Below are positions 9,868-31,710 of a DNA stretch of 64,000 nt, piece by piece. The first letter of the stretch is position 1, and the number at the start of each line of letters is the position of its first letter. The position numbers and the translations under genes were made by a program. The notes under the pieces were generated by a model, which had not been told where the DNA came from, made no database searches, and saw only the letters and a program-made list of their open reading frames with translations. Source of the DNA: Leptospira kmetyi serovar Malaysia str. Bejo-Iso9 (lineage in GTDB: Bacteria > Spirochaetota > Leptospiria > Leptospirales > Leptospiraceae); NCBI RefSeq assembly GCF_000243735.2, contig NZ_AHMP02000003.1, forward strand, positions 1,017,001-1,081,000. The letters are read 5' to 3'.

Positions 9868-12800
9868 ATGCGGAATGAGAGAAATACGGTCCGAAGCGCT
9901 TTAGGATTCTTTCTTTTTCTTTCGCTTTCCATTCTCTCCTGCGGCCAATTCGTTTATCCCGAAATACCTCCCAAAGTCGTTCAAGGAGTTTTGGATCTCG
10001 GGTCCAAATGGGATTTCGACTCCATGGGTCCTCTGAGTTTGGAAGGAGACTGGGGTTTCTCTTGGAAAAAATTATATTCGGATCTTTCCGATGTGCGTGA
10101 AAAACATCCCGCTCAATACGCGAACGTTCCAGACGCTTGGAACAATTATCCTCAAGATGAGAACGGAAACGGATATCCGAGTTTCGGTTACGCGACATAC
10201 GAAATGAAAATCCTACTCGACGAACCTCGATCGGATATGGCGATCAAGATGTTGGAAGCGTCGACTTCGTATAATATTTATGTGAACGGTCAAAAAGTTT
10301 TATCCAGCGGAATCGTGGGACGAACCAAAGAGGAAAGTAAACCTTTATATCGTCCCGCGGTGAGCGCTCCGATTCGTTTGGATACATCGAACGAACTCGT
10401 GATCGAAGTTTCCAACTTTGCACATTCCAAAGGAGGGGTTTGGGCCAAGGTCTGGATCGGAAAACATTCGGAACTTTCCACACTGAGGGAAAGAACGATC
10501 TGGCTCGATCTTTTTATTACGGGCGGATTGTTCATCGGAGTCCTTTATCATTTCAGTTTATTCTCCCTTTTGCGAAGAGAACTATCCCATTTGTTCTTTG
10601 CTCTGATCGGAATCGTTGCGATCGTACGAATCGTTCTTACCGGGGAACGTTTGCTTTTTACTTTGTTTCCGGATTTCGATTTCGCTCTCAGTTATCGTTT
10701 GGAAATTCTTTCGGTTTATATCGGAGGTTCCATTCTCGCGTTGTTTATCAGATCCATCTTTCCGAACGAGTTCGATAAGAAAGCGGCTTACGCTTTCGTG
10801 TTCGGTTTTTCCGTTTTATCTTTGATCGTTGTAGCGACGGAACTCTCGTTTTATTCTAGAACTCTTCCCGTATTCAGTCTTTTGGTTTTCACGGAATGTA
10901 TTTACATCGTCTATGTTTTGATCCGCGCGATCTCGAATCGGCGTATCGGCGCTTGGATCGGTCTGATGATCTGCATCCTTTTGTTTATGATCGTCACAAA
11001 CGATCTTCTCTATGCGAATATGATCATAAACACGAGCTACTTTATCTCTTACGGTATTTCCCTATTCTTCATCGCTCAGGCGTTCATCATCTCGAAACAA
11101 TTCGCGATTTCGTATTATCTTTCTCAAAAACTTTCTTCCGATCTTCAAAGATCGAACGATCGACTGATTTCTTTGGATAAACTCAAGGACGAATTTCTCG
11201 CAACCACTTCCCACGAGTTGAGAACCCCGTTGCAAGGCATTATAGGAATCGCGGATTCTTTAAAACGCGGAGCCGGTGGAGAACTTTCATCCTTTATGGA
11301 AAGTCAGCTGAGGATGATCGTTTCCAGCGGTCAACGTCTTGCCAATTTGGTAAACGACATCCAGGACTTTTCCAAACTCAAACACAGCGATCTCAATTTA
11401 AGAAGAATCCCCGTCGATATAAAACAGGCGGCGGACTTCACTCTCGAACTCAATCGCGTAAACGTGGACGCGTCCAAACTCGTTTTGTTAAACGAAATCG
11501 AAAACGATTTCCCTCCTCTTTTGGCGGACGAGGACAGACTTCAGCAGATTCTCCAAAATTTAATCGGAAATGCGATCAAGTTTACGGAAACGGGAAGCGT
11601 TCGAGTAAGCGCGAAAGTTTTGGACGATCGTTACGCGGAAATCAGCGTAACGGACACGGGCATTGGAATTCCGTACGATCAACAGGAAAGAATCTTCGAA
11701 TTCTTTGAAAGAATCCACGGAGGAGATTTAAGCGTCGCAGGCGGAACGGGACTCGGTCTTACGATCAGCCGCGCCCTCGTGTCCTTGCACGGCGGCGAAC
11801 TCAACGTCGAATCCGCCGTTCAAAAAGGTTCTCGTTTTTACTTTACGATCCCTCTTTCAAAGGAGGGTAAGAATCCCTCCAAAACGAATCCAAACTCGAA
11901 ATCAAAACGACAAAGTCGCTTAACAATTTCCTCTAAAAACGGATCGAGGACAAACGACAACGGAGACGTTTTGCACAAAACGGACACCGGGGAAACAAAC
12001 CAACAAAATTCTAAGATAAGAATTCTCGTTGTGGACGACGAACCCGTAAATTTAGAAGTCATACGCAATTATCTTTCTCTCAGCAACATAGAATCGGTTC
12101 TCGTCAAAAGCGGAAACGAGGCTCTGGAAATTCTCAAAACGAATTCCGATTTCAAAGCGGTGATCTTGGACGTGATGATGCCTCGTATGTCCGGTTTGGA
12201 AGTGGCCCGAGAAATCAGAAACCACTTCGGCCCTCTCGAACTTCCGATTCTTATGTTATCCGCTAAGAACAGGGACGCGGATCTGATCTCCGCGCTGAAC
12301 GCGGGCGCAAACGATTATCTCGTCAAACCCTTCGACTTCGAACAACTCATGAACCGGATCACCAATCTTCTCGATCTTATTCAAGGTCATAAGAATCGAA
12401 TCGAACACGAGAACGATAAACGAGAAGCGATTCACAAGGTCAGACAAAAAATCAACATCGATCTGCACGATCACTTAGGCGCGAAACTTATCGATTTGAA
12501 ATTCTTATCCGAAGAATTGCTCAGCGGCAAAATCAAACCGGATCAAAACCTGATCGAAAAGATTCACGGAACGGTCAATCAATCGATCGGAATGCTTCGG
12601 GAACAGATGTTGAAGATCGAAGACTTAAACCTCGTTTCCGAAAATTTCATCACGGGCGTAAATCTCGTTCTTCTTAGAAGATATTCGGACGCGGGAAGAG
12701 AAATCGATTTTCAAAACGAAGAGGAATTGATTCAACTTTTCGAATCGCATCGGGACGAAAACGCTCTGATGGAATTCTTCGGAATCATCAACGAGGTCGC

Positions 12801-13044
12801 GACCAACGATCTCAAATACGGAAAAGGGATTTCGAGCTGGAAATTCTCTTTAATAAATCATGAAATTCTAATGGAGATGAATTCGGAATCGGACTACGCA
12901 CTTTCCAACAACCGAACTGGCCGCGGAACGGAGAATCTAATCCAGAGATCCGCCAAACTCGAAGGAAAGATGGAAATCTCCCTTTTGGAAAACGTATATT
13001 CTATTCGATTAAAAATAAAGACGAACCGTTTTTTAGCGGTATAA
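9868..13044 (+). CDS. Hybrid sensor kinase: 7TMR-DISM, HisKA-HATPase, receiver, second HisKA_3-like transmitter
   Basis: Order of parts: signal sequence ending in a possible lipobox (SILSC, C25), an extracellular jelly-roll-like 7TMR-DISM domain at about 40-200, seven hydrophobic helices at about 210-412, HisKA with H449 (SHELRTP), a HATPase with N-box NLIGNAIKF (564-572) and DTGIG (596-600), a receiver at about 718-840 with D768, then a second dimerisation motif DLHDHLG with H867 resembling HisKA_3, and a weak ATPase-like tail (NEVATNDLKYG, GRGTENL). The last module is NarX-like and sits just before a NarL-type regulator gene 18 nt downstream, the likely partner. Confidence 0.85.
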   Translation: MRNERNTVRSALGFFLFLSLSILSCGQFVYPEIPPKVVQGVLDLGSKWDFDSMGPLSLEGDWGFSWKKLYSDLSDVREKHPAQYANVPDAWNNYPQDENGNGYPSFGYATYEMKILLDEPRSDMAIKMLEASTSYNIYVNGQKVLSSGIVGRTKEESKPLYRPAVSAPIRLDTSNELVIEVSNFAHSKGGVWAKVWIGKHSELSTLRERTIWLDLFITGGLFIGVLYHFSLFSLLRRELSHLFFALIGIVAIVRIVLTGERLLFTLFPDFDFALSYRLEILSVYIGGSILALFIRSIFPNEFDKKAAYAFVFGFSVLSLIVVATELSFYSRTLPVFSLLVFTECIYIVYVLIRAISNRRIGAWIGLMICILLFMIVTNDLLYANMIINTSYFISYGISLFFIAQAFIISKQFAISYYLSQKLSSDLQRSNDRLISLDKLKDEFLATTSHELRTPLQGIIGIADSLKRGAGGELSSFMESQLRMIVSSGQRLANLVNDIQDFSKLKHSDLNLRRIPVDIKQAADFTLELNRVNVDASKLVLLNEIENDFPPLLADEDRLQQILQNLIGNAIKFTETGSVRVSAKVLDDRYAEISVTDTGIGIPYDQQERIFEFFERIHGGDLSVAGGTGLGLTISRALVSLHGGELNVESAVQKGSRFYFTIPLSKEGKNPSKTNPNSKSKRQSRLTISSKNGSRTNDNGDVLHKTDTGETNQQNSKIRILVVDDEPVNLEVIRNYLSLSNIESVLVKSGNEALEILKTNSDFKAVILDVMMPRMSGLEVAREIRNHFGPLELPILMLSAKNRDADLISALNAGANDYLVKPFDFEQLMNRITNLLDLIQGHKNRIEHENDKREAIHKVRQKINIDLHDHLGAKLIDLKFLSEELLSGKIKPDQNLIEKIHGTVNQSIGMLREQMLKIEDLNLVSENFITGVNLVLLRRYSDAGREIDFQNEEELIQLFESHRDENALMEFFGIINEVATNDLKYGKGISSWKFSLINHEILMEMNSESDYALSNNRTGRGTENLIQRSAKLEGKMEISLLENVYSIRLKIKTNRFLAV

Positions 13045-13061
13045 CCTTCAAGGAAATTCTT

Positions 13062-13727
13062 ATGAAAACCAAAAACATCAAAATCGGAATCGTGGAAAAC
13101 GACGAAAACTATAAAAATCAAATCCTAAAGGTTTTGGAATCCGTTCCGGGCGTGGAGGAAATCCTTCATTGGGAATCAGCGGAATCGTTTTGGAAAGATC
13201 CCAAAGGAAGTTCCTTGGACATCGTCTTTTTGGATATCATGCTTCCGGGCATGAACGGAGTCGATCTCGCCGCGAAACTTTCGGAAAGAAATCCTTCGGT
13301 CAATAAGATCATGTTGAGCAATATGAACTCGGACGAACTTATCTACAATTCGCTTCGATACGGAGCGATCGGTTATATTCTCAAATCGGAACTCAAAGAC
13401 ATCATCGATGTAATCGATACCGTTCTTCGCGGCGGGGCGATCATCACTCCGACCATCGCCTTTCGCGTTTTGAACAACTTCAAACTCAAAAAAGTCGGAG
13501 ACGGAATCAAACTTACGAACAAGGAAAAACAGATCTTGGATCATATGGTCACGGGTAAAACGATCAACCGGGTCGCGGAATTCCTCGGCGTTAGCAAATA
13601 CACGATCCAACATCACGTAAAGAATATATACAAAAAATTGAATGTTCATAATAGGGCCGAACTCGTCAAAAAAGCCAGCGATTTCGGTCTTCTTCCCTTA
13701 TCCGGATCGGGAATAGGAGAAAATTAA
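13062..13727 (+). CDS. NarL/FixJ-family response regulator
   Basis: A receiver domain (residues about 4-120, acceptor Asp in VFLDIMLPGMNG, Lys in YILKSE) followed by a LuxR-type helix-turn-helix (LTNKEKQILDHMVTGKTINR, then FLGVSKYTIQHHVKNIYKKL). Starts 18 nt after the hybrid kinase whose C-terminal HisKA_3-like module is the kind that phosphorylates NarL regulators, so they form a likely pair. The regulon cannot be deduced; the next gene downstream, the Amt-SpoIIE fusion, is an obvious candidate target. Confidence 0.9.
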   Translation: MKTKNIKIGIVENDENYKNQILKVLESVPGVEEILHWESAESFWKDPKGSSLDIVFLDIMLPGMNGVDLAAKLSERNPSVNKIMLSNMNSDELIYNSLRYGAIGYILKSELKDIIDVIDTVLRGGAIITPTIAFRVLNNFKLKKVGDGIKLTNKEKQILDHMVTGKTINRVAEFLGVSKYTIQHHVKNIYKKLNVHNRAELVKKASDFGLLPLSGSGIGEN

Positions 13728-13908
13728 TCGGACATCGATTCTAAGCCTTCAAATTGACGCTTCTGATTCGGTTCAAATCAGAATGCCTCATTTGTAAGCA
13801 TAGCATAACGTGTCTTTCGATCGGATTTTTATTCCGCTCCGATTACAAATTCGAAATTCTTAAAATGATTCTTGCAAACTTTTCTCGTCTTAATAAGAAA
13901 AGACGTAG

Positions 13909-16041
13909 ATGCCCAAAACGAATTTCGACATACTCTGGATCATTCTTTCTTCGGGACTTGTGTTCTTTATGCAAGCGGGCTTTCTTTGTCTCGAATCCGG
14001 TTTAACAAGAACCAAGAACTCCATCAACGTAGCCATTAAAAACATCACCGATTTCGGAATCGCCACTTTGATTTTCTACGCGGTCGGTTTTGGTCTTATG
14101 TTCGGCAAAAGCGTAAACGGAATCTTTGGCGCCGATACATTCTTCCCAGAATTTTCGACGCAAGATCCAAACGTGGCCGTATTCTTTTTGTTTCAATTGA
14201 TGTTTTGCGGAACGGCGGCGACGATCGTTTCGGGTGCGGTCGCCGAAAGAATGAAGTTCGGCGCATACATCGTCGTGACCGCGGTCATCTCCGCATTGAT
14301 CTATCCGATCTTCGGTCATTGGGTTTGGGGTAAGGACTTAACACAATGGGAAGTTTCGACGGGCTGGCTCGGACGATTGGGCTTTATCGACTTTGCGGGT
14401 TCGACGGTCGTACATAGCGTAGGCGGTTGGGTAGGTCTCGCGGCGATGAAAATCTTAGGAAACCGATCGGGGAAATACGGAGAAGACGGTTCCGTTCGAA
14501 ACATCACGGGACACAATCTTCCTTTGGCGATGCTCGGAACGTTGATTCTTTGGTTGGGTTGGATCGGCTTTAACGGAGGAAGCACGTTAGCGTTCACCGC
14601 GGCCGTTCCGAAGATCATCGTAAACACGATGTTCGCCGCGGTAAGCGGAATGGCTTCTTCCTTGATCTACGGTTGGATTCGTCTTCAATACGCGGAAGCC
14701 ACTCTTCCTCTAAACGGAGCGCTTGCGGGACTTGTCGCGATCACCGCTTCTTGTCACGCGGTCAGCTCGATCGATTCCGTGATCATCGGATTTATTGCAG
14801 GAATTCTAATGTTCGAAACGAGATCTCTTTTGGACCGGATCAAAATCGACGACGCGGTCGGCGCGATTCCGGTTCACTTAGCGGCGGGCGTTTGGGGAAC
14901 TCTTGCCGTGGGAATTTTCGGAAATCCGGAAATCTTAGGAAACGGTCTCGGACATATCGATCAGATTCAGGTTCAGTTGATCGGAATCGTTTCCTGCGGC
15001 GCTCTCGCCTTCGGGTTGAGTTATATTCTATTGAGCATAATCAACAAGTTTTTTCCATTCCGTGTTTCCGAACAAAACGAATACAAGGGACTCAACTACA
15101 CGGAACACAGGGCGACCACGGAATTGATCGATTTGTTTCTCGAGATGGAATATCAAAAAAGAACCGGAGACTTGAGTAAGGACCTTTCGATAGAACCCTT
15201 CACCGAAGTCGGACAGATCGCGGAAAGATACAATTCCGTTCTCGGTAAAATTCGATTGAATATCCGAGAGAAGGAAATACTTGCGAAAGAATTGGAGGAC
15301 AATCTAAATCTCATCCAAAGCGATCTATCGACCGCGAAAAAAATCCAATCCGGAATCATCTCGCATAAGGATAGAACCTTGGGCGAACTCGAGGTCATCG
15401 TGCGTTATCTGCCATTGAGCGAGGTCGGCGGCGACTTCTTCGACATCATGGAATTAAAACCGGGTTTGACGAGGGTGTTTCTCGCCGACGCGACCGGACA
15501 CGGGGTTCAAGCGGCTCTCATCACCATGGCCATCAAAGCGATTTACGAATCCTTAAAGCGGGGAATCTACAGCGTTACGGAAATTTTATATCATCTCAAC
15601 AACGAGTTTCTACATACATTCAAAAACTTGAATCAATTCTTTACCTGTATCGTTTTGGATATCGATACGAATTCGGGAAACGTGCGTTATGCGTCCGCCG
15701 GACATATTCCGCAATATCTCATCGGCGAGGAAGGGATTCAAAAGCTCGAAAAAACGGGGAGAATCGTCGGAGCCATTTCGAAAACACAATACACGTCCAA
15801 GGACGTAAAGATCACGCCGAATTCCAAACTCGTACTTTTTACGGACGGTCTTGTGGAACAATGGAATGTCGATAAGGAAGAATTCGGAGAAGAACGGGTC
15901 GAGAATCTGATCCATTCCTTAAACACCCAATCCATCCGTGACGGAATCGATTCGTTGTTAAGCGAACAGGAAAAATTTCTTTCCGGGGTCTCCAAACAGG
16001 ACGACATTTCGGTCATCGGAATCAACTGGAAACGCGCATAA
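13909..16041 (+). CDS. Ammonium transporter fused to a SpoIIE/PP2C-type phosphatase
   Basis: Residues 1-395 are a complete Amt/MEP channel with about 11 helices and the conserved pore residues D161, twin histidines H169 and H323 (VVHSVGG, PVHLAAG) and W138/W140 (GHWVW). After a helical linker at about 400-490 (coiled-coil-like, KELEDNLNLIQSDL) comes a SpoIIE phosphatase at about 490-708 with the metal-binding motifs GGDFFD (507-512), DATGHG (527-532), TDGL (645-648) and DD (698-699), all intact. Such phosphatases act in partner-switching cascades on STAS proteins. No glnK gene lies nearby, which is unusual for amt. Ammonium sensing with phosphatase output is inferred. Confidence 0.9.
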   Translation: MPKTNFDILWIILSSGLVFFMQAGFLCLESGLTRTKNSINVAIKNITDFGIATLIFYAVGFGLMFGKSVNGIFGADTFFPEFSTQDPNVAVFFLFQLMFCGTAATIVSGAVAERMKFGAYIVVTAVISALIYPIFGHWVWGKDLTQWEVSTGWLGRLGFIDFAGSTVVHSVGGWVGLAAMKILGNRSGKYGEDGSVRNITGHNLPLAMLGTLILWLGWIGFNGGSTLAFTAAVPKIIVNTMFAAVSGMASSLIYGWIRLQYAEATLPLNGALAGLVAITASCHAVSSIDSVIIGFIAGILMFETRSLLDRIKIDDAVGAIPVHLAAGVWGTLAVGIFGNPEILGNGLGHIDQIQVQLIGIVSCGALAFGLSYILLSIINKFFPFRVSEQNEYKGLNYTEHRATTELIDLFLEMEYQKRTGDLSKDLSIEPFTEVGQIAERYNSVLGKIRLNIREKEILAKELEDNLNLIQSDLSTAKKIQSGIISHKDRTLGELEVIVRYLPLSEVGGDFFDIMELKPGLTRVFLADATGHGVQAALITMAIKAIYESLKRGIYSVTEILYHLNNEFLHTFKNLNQFFTCIVLDIDTNSGNVRYASAGHIPQYLIGEEGIQKLEKTGRIVGAISKTQYTSKDVKITPNSKLVLFTDGLVEQWNVDKEEFGEERVENLIHSLNTQSIRDGIDSLLSEQEKFLSGVSKQDDISVIGINWKRA

Positions 16042-16086
16042 AACTGGACTTAAACTTCGCTTAACAAAATCGAAATACGATCGCGC

Positions 16087-21909
<5,823 letters not shown>

Positions 21910-21927
21910 ATGGGTTCGGTCCGAGTT

Positions 21928-22149
21928 TTAAAGATCGACCTCGACGGTTTTTCGTTTTCCCTTTTCTCCCGAAAGAATCCGGATCTTTCGTTTCGGAAGA
22001 TTCATCGCTTCCGAAAAAGCCTCGATCACCGCCTCGTTCGCCTTTCCTTCCAACGCCGGTTCGCGAACGGCGACCGTGATCGAACCGTCCTCTTCCTTTC
22101 GGAAAAAAACTTTTTTCGAGTTCGGTTTCACGAGAACCGTAAACTTCAT
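21928..22149 (-). CDS. UPF0235/DUF167 family protein (YggU-like)
   Basis: A 73-residue protein with the family pattern VKPNSKK near the N-terminus, then AVREPALEGKANEAVIEAF and the basic SGEKGKRKTVEV ending. The fold is a small alpha/beta protein of unknown function found in most bacteria. An upstream in-frame ATG at 22194 lies within the murJ coding region; ATG 22149 matches the family N-terminus (MKFTVLVKP) and leaves a 10-nt gap after murJ. Co-transcribed with murJ and the giant repeat gene. Confidence 0.8.
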   Translation of the reverse strand: MKFTVLVKPNSKKVFFRKEEDGSITVAVREPALEGKANEAVIEAFSEAMNLPKRKIRILSGEKGKRKTVEVDL

Positions 22150-22159
22150 ACGGTTTCGG

Positions 22160-23755
<1,596 letters not shown>

Positions 23756-23758
23756 CGA

Positions 23759-25825
<2,067 letters not shown>

Positions 25826-25888
25826 TCTGAGACCTCTATCCAACAAATCGGTAGAAACGAGGTTTTCTCTTGAGGATAAAAACGGATT

Positions 25889-26548
25889 CTAACTCACTTT
25901 TCCGTGAGAAAGTAACTCTTTTGGAGAATTTAGAAAAGAATTCAGATTCGCTTTGAGTTTGGAAATAAATTCGTTCCTCTTATCCGGTCCGGCGTCGAGA
26001 CCGAGCTTTTCCACGCTCGTCATATCCGTCCAACTTCTGCCGCAGGGATTGATGCTCTGAAACGCGCGAAAGTCGTTGCGGATGTTAAAAGCGATTCCGT
26101 GACTCGTAAAAAAAGACTTAAAGTTCACTCCGATCGAACAGATCTTTCGCGAGGGATCGGATTCGAGATACAAACCGGGCGCGTCCCCATTCTCCACCAA
26201 ACGAAGATCCCAGGTTTCACGGGCGGCGTCGATCACGGAGCGCAAAAGATTCTCCAGATAAGAACGAATCGAAAGTTCCCGCTTTTTTAGATCCACATGA
26301 GAATAAACCACAAGTTGACCGGGCTCGTGCGCCGTAAAATCCCCGCCCCTTTGGATAAAATGGACCTGAATTCCCTGAGATTCCAGAAATTCCTTCCCTA
26401 AGAGTAGATTCTCTAGATTATAATTGATTCCGCCGGTGATCGTGGGAGCGTGTTCCAGAAATAGAATACATTCCCTCCTATGCGACCGCAGTTTTTCCTG
26501 CAGTTCCACGTAACGGAGGTAAGGAAATTCTCCTTTCGGTTCGATCAT
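25889..26548 (-). CDS. lipB: Octanoyltransferase LipB
   Basis: Transfers the octanoyl group from acyl carrier protein to lipoyl domains, the first step of lipoate synthesis, in the cytoplasm. Family motifs are present: RGGDFTAHEPGQ (usually RGG-x-x-T-x-H-G-P-G-Q; here Glu replaces Gly), KICSIGV with the conserved Lys, TSHGIAFN, and the catalytic Cys in NPCGRSW. The start is ATG 26548 (or GTG 26554); 220 residues is normal. Its start is 18 nt from the start of the divergent Panacea-like gene, so the promoters must overlap the coding ends. Confidence 0.92.
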   Translation of the reverse strand: MIEPKGEFPYLRYVELQEKLRSHRRECILFLEHAPTITGGINYNLENLLLGKEFLESQGIQVHFIQRGGDFTAHEPGQLVVYSHVDLKKRELSIRSYLENLLRSVIDAARETWDLRLVENGDAPGLYLESDPSRKICSIGVNFKSFFTSHGIAFNIRNDFRAFQSINPCGRSWTDMTSVEKLGLDAGPDKRNEFISKLKANLNSFLNSPKELLSHGKVS

Positions 26549-26557
26549 TCTCACAAG

Positions 26558-27104
<547 letters not shown>

Positions 27105-27112
27105 CCCTTAAG

Positions 27113-27494
<382 letters not shown>

Positions 27495-27552
27495 TTTCCG
27501 GCTTTCAAAGGCCGATATAAATTAGTAAGAATTCCATCGGACCAGAATAACT

Positions 27553-28401
<849 letters not shown>

Positions 28402-28447
28402 GACTTCGATTGAATCGATCGGGCAATGCACGATGGCATTGAAAAAT

Positions 28448-28471
28448 GGCGGAGTTGATCCGCCTTTTTTT
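28448..28471 (+). terminator. Rho-independent terminator
   Basis: Perfect 6-bp stem GGCGGA (28448-28453) / TCCGCC (28459-28464), 5-nt loop, then seven T (28465-28471). It ends the transcript of the exported protein at 27553-28401. Confidence 0.85.
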
Positions 28472-28725
28472 ATGTACGAATGAAATGCGACGTAGTCGCG
28501 CTCGTTGTCGTTGCGTTCGTCGTTGTCACACGCAAACACCAAGCAACGAACGACTACTCGGTACGAGTGATACGAGCGGCACATATTTCTGGAACCATTC
28601 TCGGTAGAAGAAAAAAGTTCGGATGTTTTGGTGTTTGTTTAACAATACAAAGGGGAAAAAAAGATAAGCGGCGCTTCGTCCTTGAAAACCAAGAACGTAA
28701 ACCGTTTCGAGGAATGTATATTTCT
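28472..28725. other. Gene-free stretch with short direct and inverted repeats
   Basis: Positions 28490-28590 are full of short iterations of GTCGTTG, CGTTCGT and ACGAACGAC, with near-palindromic ACTCGGTACGAGT at about 28557-28569. An open frame across it (28480-28797, plus strand) has repetitive hydrophobic composition and no good ribosome site, so I do not call a gene. It may be a decayed repeat. Confidence 0.35.
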
Positions 28726-28980
28726 TTAAAGAGATTTTCTAGAACGTTTTGTCTGTTTCTTATAACGTTCTATGCTCTCCGGAACATAGCGGGTTGACCA
28801 ATCGGTCCCGCTCATATTCTTTTCAATCCAGCCGGTGCCGTGATCCCAGCGCCCATCGGAAAGAAAATCAAAGAAATAGGAAGAATTCATATATCGATAC
28901 GAATCCATGATATCGAGGATGTCCCGTTTTACCGGAAATCCCTGGCCGTTTTCGCTTTCTGAGAAGAAGCTATTGTCCAT
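28726..28980 (-). CDS. Small hypothetical protein
   Basis: An 84-residue aromatic, polar protein (MNSSYFFDFLSDGRWDHGTGW, then a basic end KKQTKRSRKSL). No family recognised, no signal or TM segment. Support for a real gene: ATG with AGGA 9 nt upstream, protein-like composition, and no competing gene. Another small orphan gene lies about 75 bp upstream on the same strand. Confidence 0.5.
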   Translation of the reverse strand: MDNSFFSESENGQGFPVKRDILDIMDSYRYMNSSYFFDFLSDGRWDHGTGWIEKNMSGTDWSTRYVPESIERYKKQTKRSRKSL

Positions 28981-29053
28981 TGGTTCAATCCTAAGAATTG
29001 CTTCCAGGACTGTCCATCTTTTTTATTATGTTCGCATTGTTTGAAAATAAGAC

Positions 29054-29281
29054 TCAAATCGGATCGTTCCAAAGAGTCAATTGATCGTCGGGCGCGTCCG
29101 TTCCAAAATCCCCCTCTTGTGGGAGCTCCCCACCCTCCTTTCCGGCTTTTTTGCCGTGAAGGACTTCCTGGCGCCTTTTTTTTACTTTGCGAGCCTCGTC
29201 CAGAATTCCTTCCAATTTCTCCTCTAAAAAATATCGCAATTGCCGATCGATTTCATTCTCCGTTTCTCGTACCAAAACCAT
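29054..29281 (-). CDS. Small hypothetical helical protein
   Basis: A 75-residue charged protein whose first 45 residues look like a single long amphipathic helix (ENEIDRQLRYFLEEKLEGIL, then ARKVKKRRQEV), ending acidic (DAPDDQLTLW). ATG 29281 has GGAGG 5 nt upstream and is preferred to ATG 29296. No family recognised. The C-terminal coding part contains the near-palindrome at 29119-29133, a motif found in other gaps of this window. Confidence 0.5.
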   Translation of the reverse strand: MVLVRETENEIDRQLRYFLEEKLEGILDEARKVKKRRQEVLHGKKAGKEGGELPQEGDFGTDAPDDQLTLWNDPI

Positions 29282-29350
29282 TTTATCCTCCAACATCCGT
29301 CGAATCCATTTGTAAGAATACCAACTCCCCCGGACAAACCCCGGAACCGT

Positions 29351-29381
<31 letters not shown>

Positions 29382-29414
29382 CCGGAAAAAATTGTCTGCG
29401 AAAAGGCCGCTGAA

Positions 29415-30896
<1,482 letters not shown>

Positions 30897-30902
30897 ATTC
30901 TA

Positions 30903-31700
30903 TTGAAAAAAGATTCCTTATTGTCCGTCGAGGAAATCAGTTATAAGCCGACCGGAAAGACCATTCTGGATCGCGTCAGTTTTGAGATAGAGGAAAACGA
31001 ACACTGCGTTCTTCTCGGAAGAAACGGAGCCGGAAAAAGTACTCTCGTAAATCTGATCTACGGGATGATCTGGGCGACTTCGGGAACCATTCGTCTTTTT
31101 CACGAAACCTACGGAGAAACCGCGATTCAGGATCTTCGCAAACGGATCGGAATCTTGGACGCGTCTCAACAGGAGAATTCTCTCCAGAGAAAGCTCACGG
31201 TTCTCGATGTCGTGTTAACGGGACTATTTCATACCATCGGATATTACCGGGATCCGAATCCCGAGGAAGAATCCAAAGCCTTGCGGATTCTCGCCGAAGC
31301 GAATCTGATCGCAAAGAAGGATCAATTCTATTCCACTCTTTCTTCTGGTGAAAAAAAGAAGATCCTATTTCTGCGAAGTCTCGTTAGCGAACCGGATCTT
31401 TTGATTTTAGACGAGCCTTGTTCTTCCCTGGATCTGAGCGCCCGCGAAGACTTTTTAGGATTTCTCAAGGAATATCATTCCAAAAGAAACTTCACCTCGC
31501 TTTACATCACTCATAGGCCCGAAGAGATTCCCGAGTTTTATACCAAGGCCGTTCTTCTCAAAGAAGGAAAGGTCGTTCATACCGGCCCGATCGAAACGTG
31601 TTTCACAGAAGATCATCTACAGAATCTTTACGATCTATCCTTGCAGGTAAATCGAATCAATGGAACCTGGTCCGTCATCCCGCAAAGAAAATCCTTCTAA
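30903..31700 (+). CDS. ABC transporter ATP-binding protein (orphan, ModF/YlmA-like)
   Basis: A single nucleotide-binding domain: Walker A GRNGAGKSTLV near residues 38-48, Q-loop region ILDASQQENS, signature LSSGEKKKILF, Walker B LLILDEPCSSLD, H-loop YITHRPEEIP. The arrangement and the short C-terminal tail recall the YlmA/molybdate-type stand-alone ATPases. No permease or binding protein is adjacent, so the substrate cannot be guessed. The start is TTG at 30903; no ATG is near. Follows the HDOD gene and precedes an SRPBCC gene by 10 nt, so probably one operon. Confidence 0.85.
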   Translation: MKKDSLLSVEEISYKPTGKTILDRVSFEIEENEHCVLLGRNGAGKSTLVNLIYGMIWATSGTIRLFHETYGETAIQDLRKRIGILDASQQENSLQRKLTVLDVVLTGLFHTIGYYRDPNPEEESKALRILAEANLIAKKDQFYSTLSSGEKKKILFLRSLVSEPDLLILDEPCSSLDLSAREDFLGFLKEYHSKRNFTSLYITHRPEEIPEFYTKAVLLKEGKVVHTGPIETCFTEDHLQNLYDLSLQVNRINGTWSVIPQRKSF

Positions 31701-31710
31701 AGAGGTGACT

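Noticed and set aside
28480..28797. Plus-strand ORF of 105 residues
   Set aside because: Starts inside iterated short repeats, low-complexity Val-rich N-terminus, no ribosome site, overlaps the better-supported minus-strand 84-residue gene.
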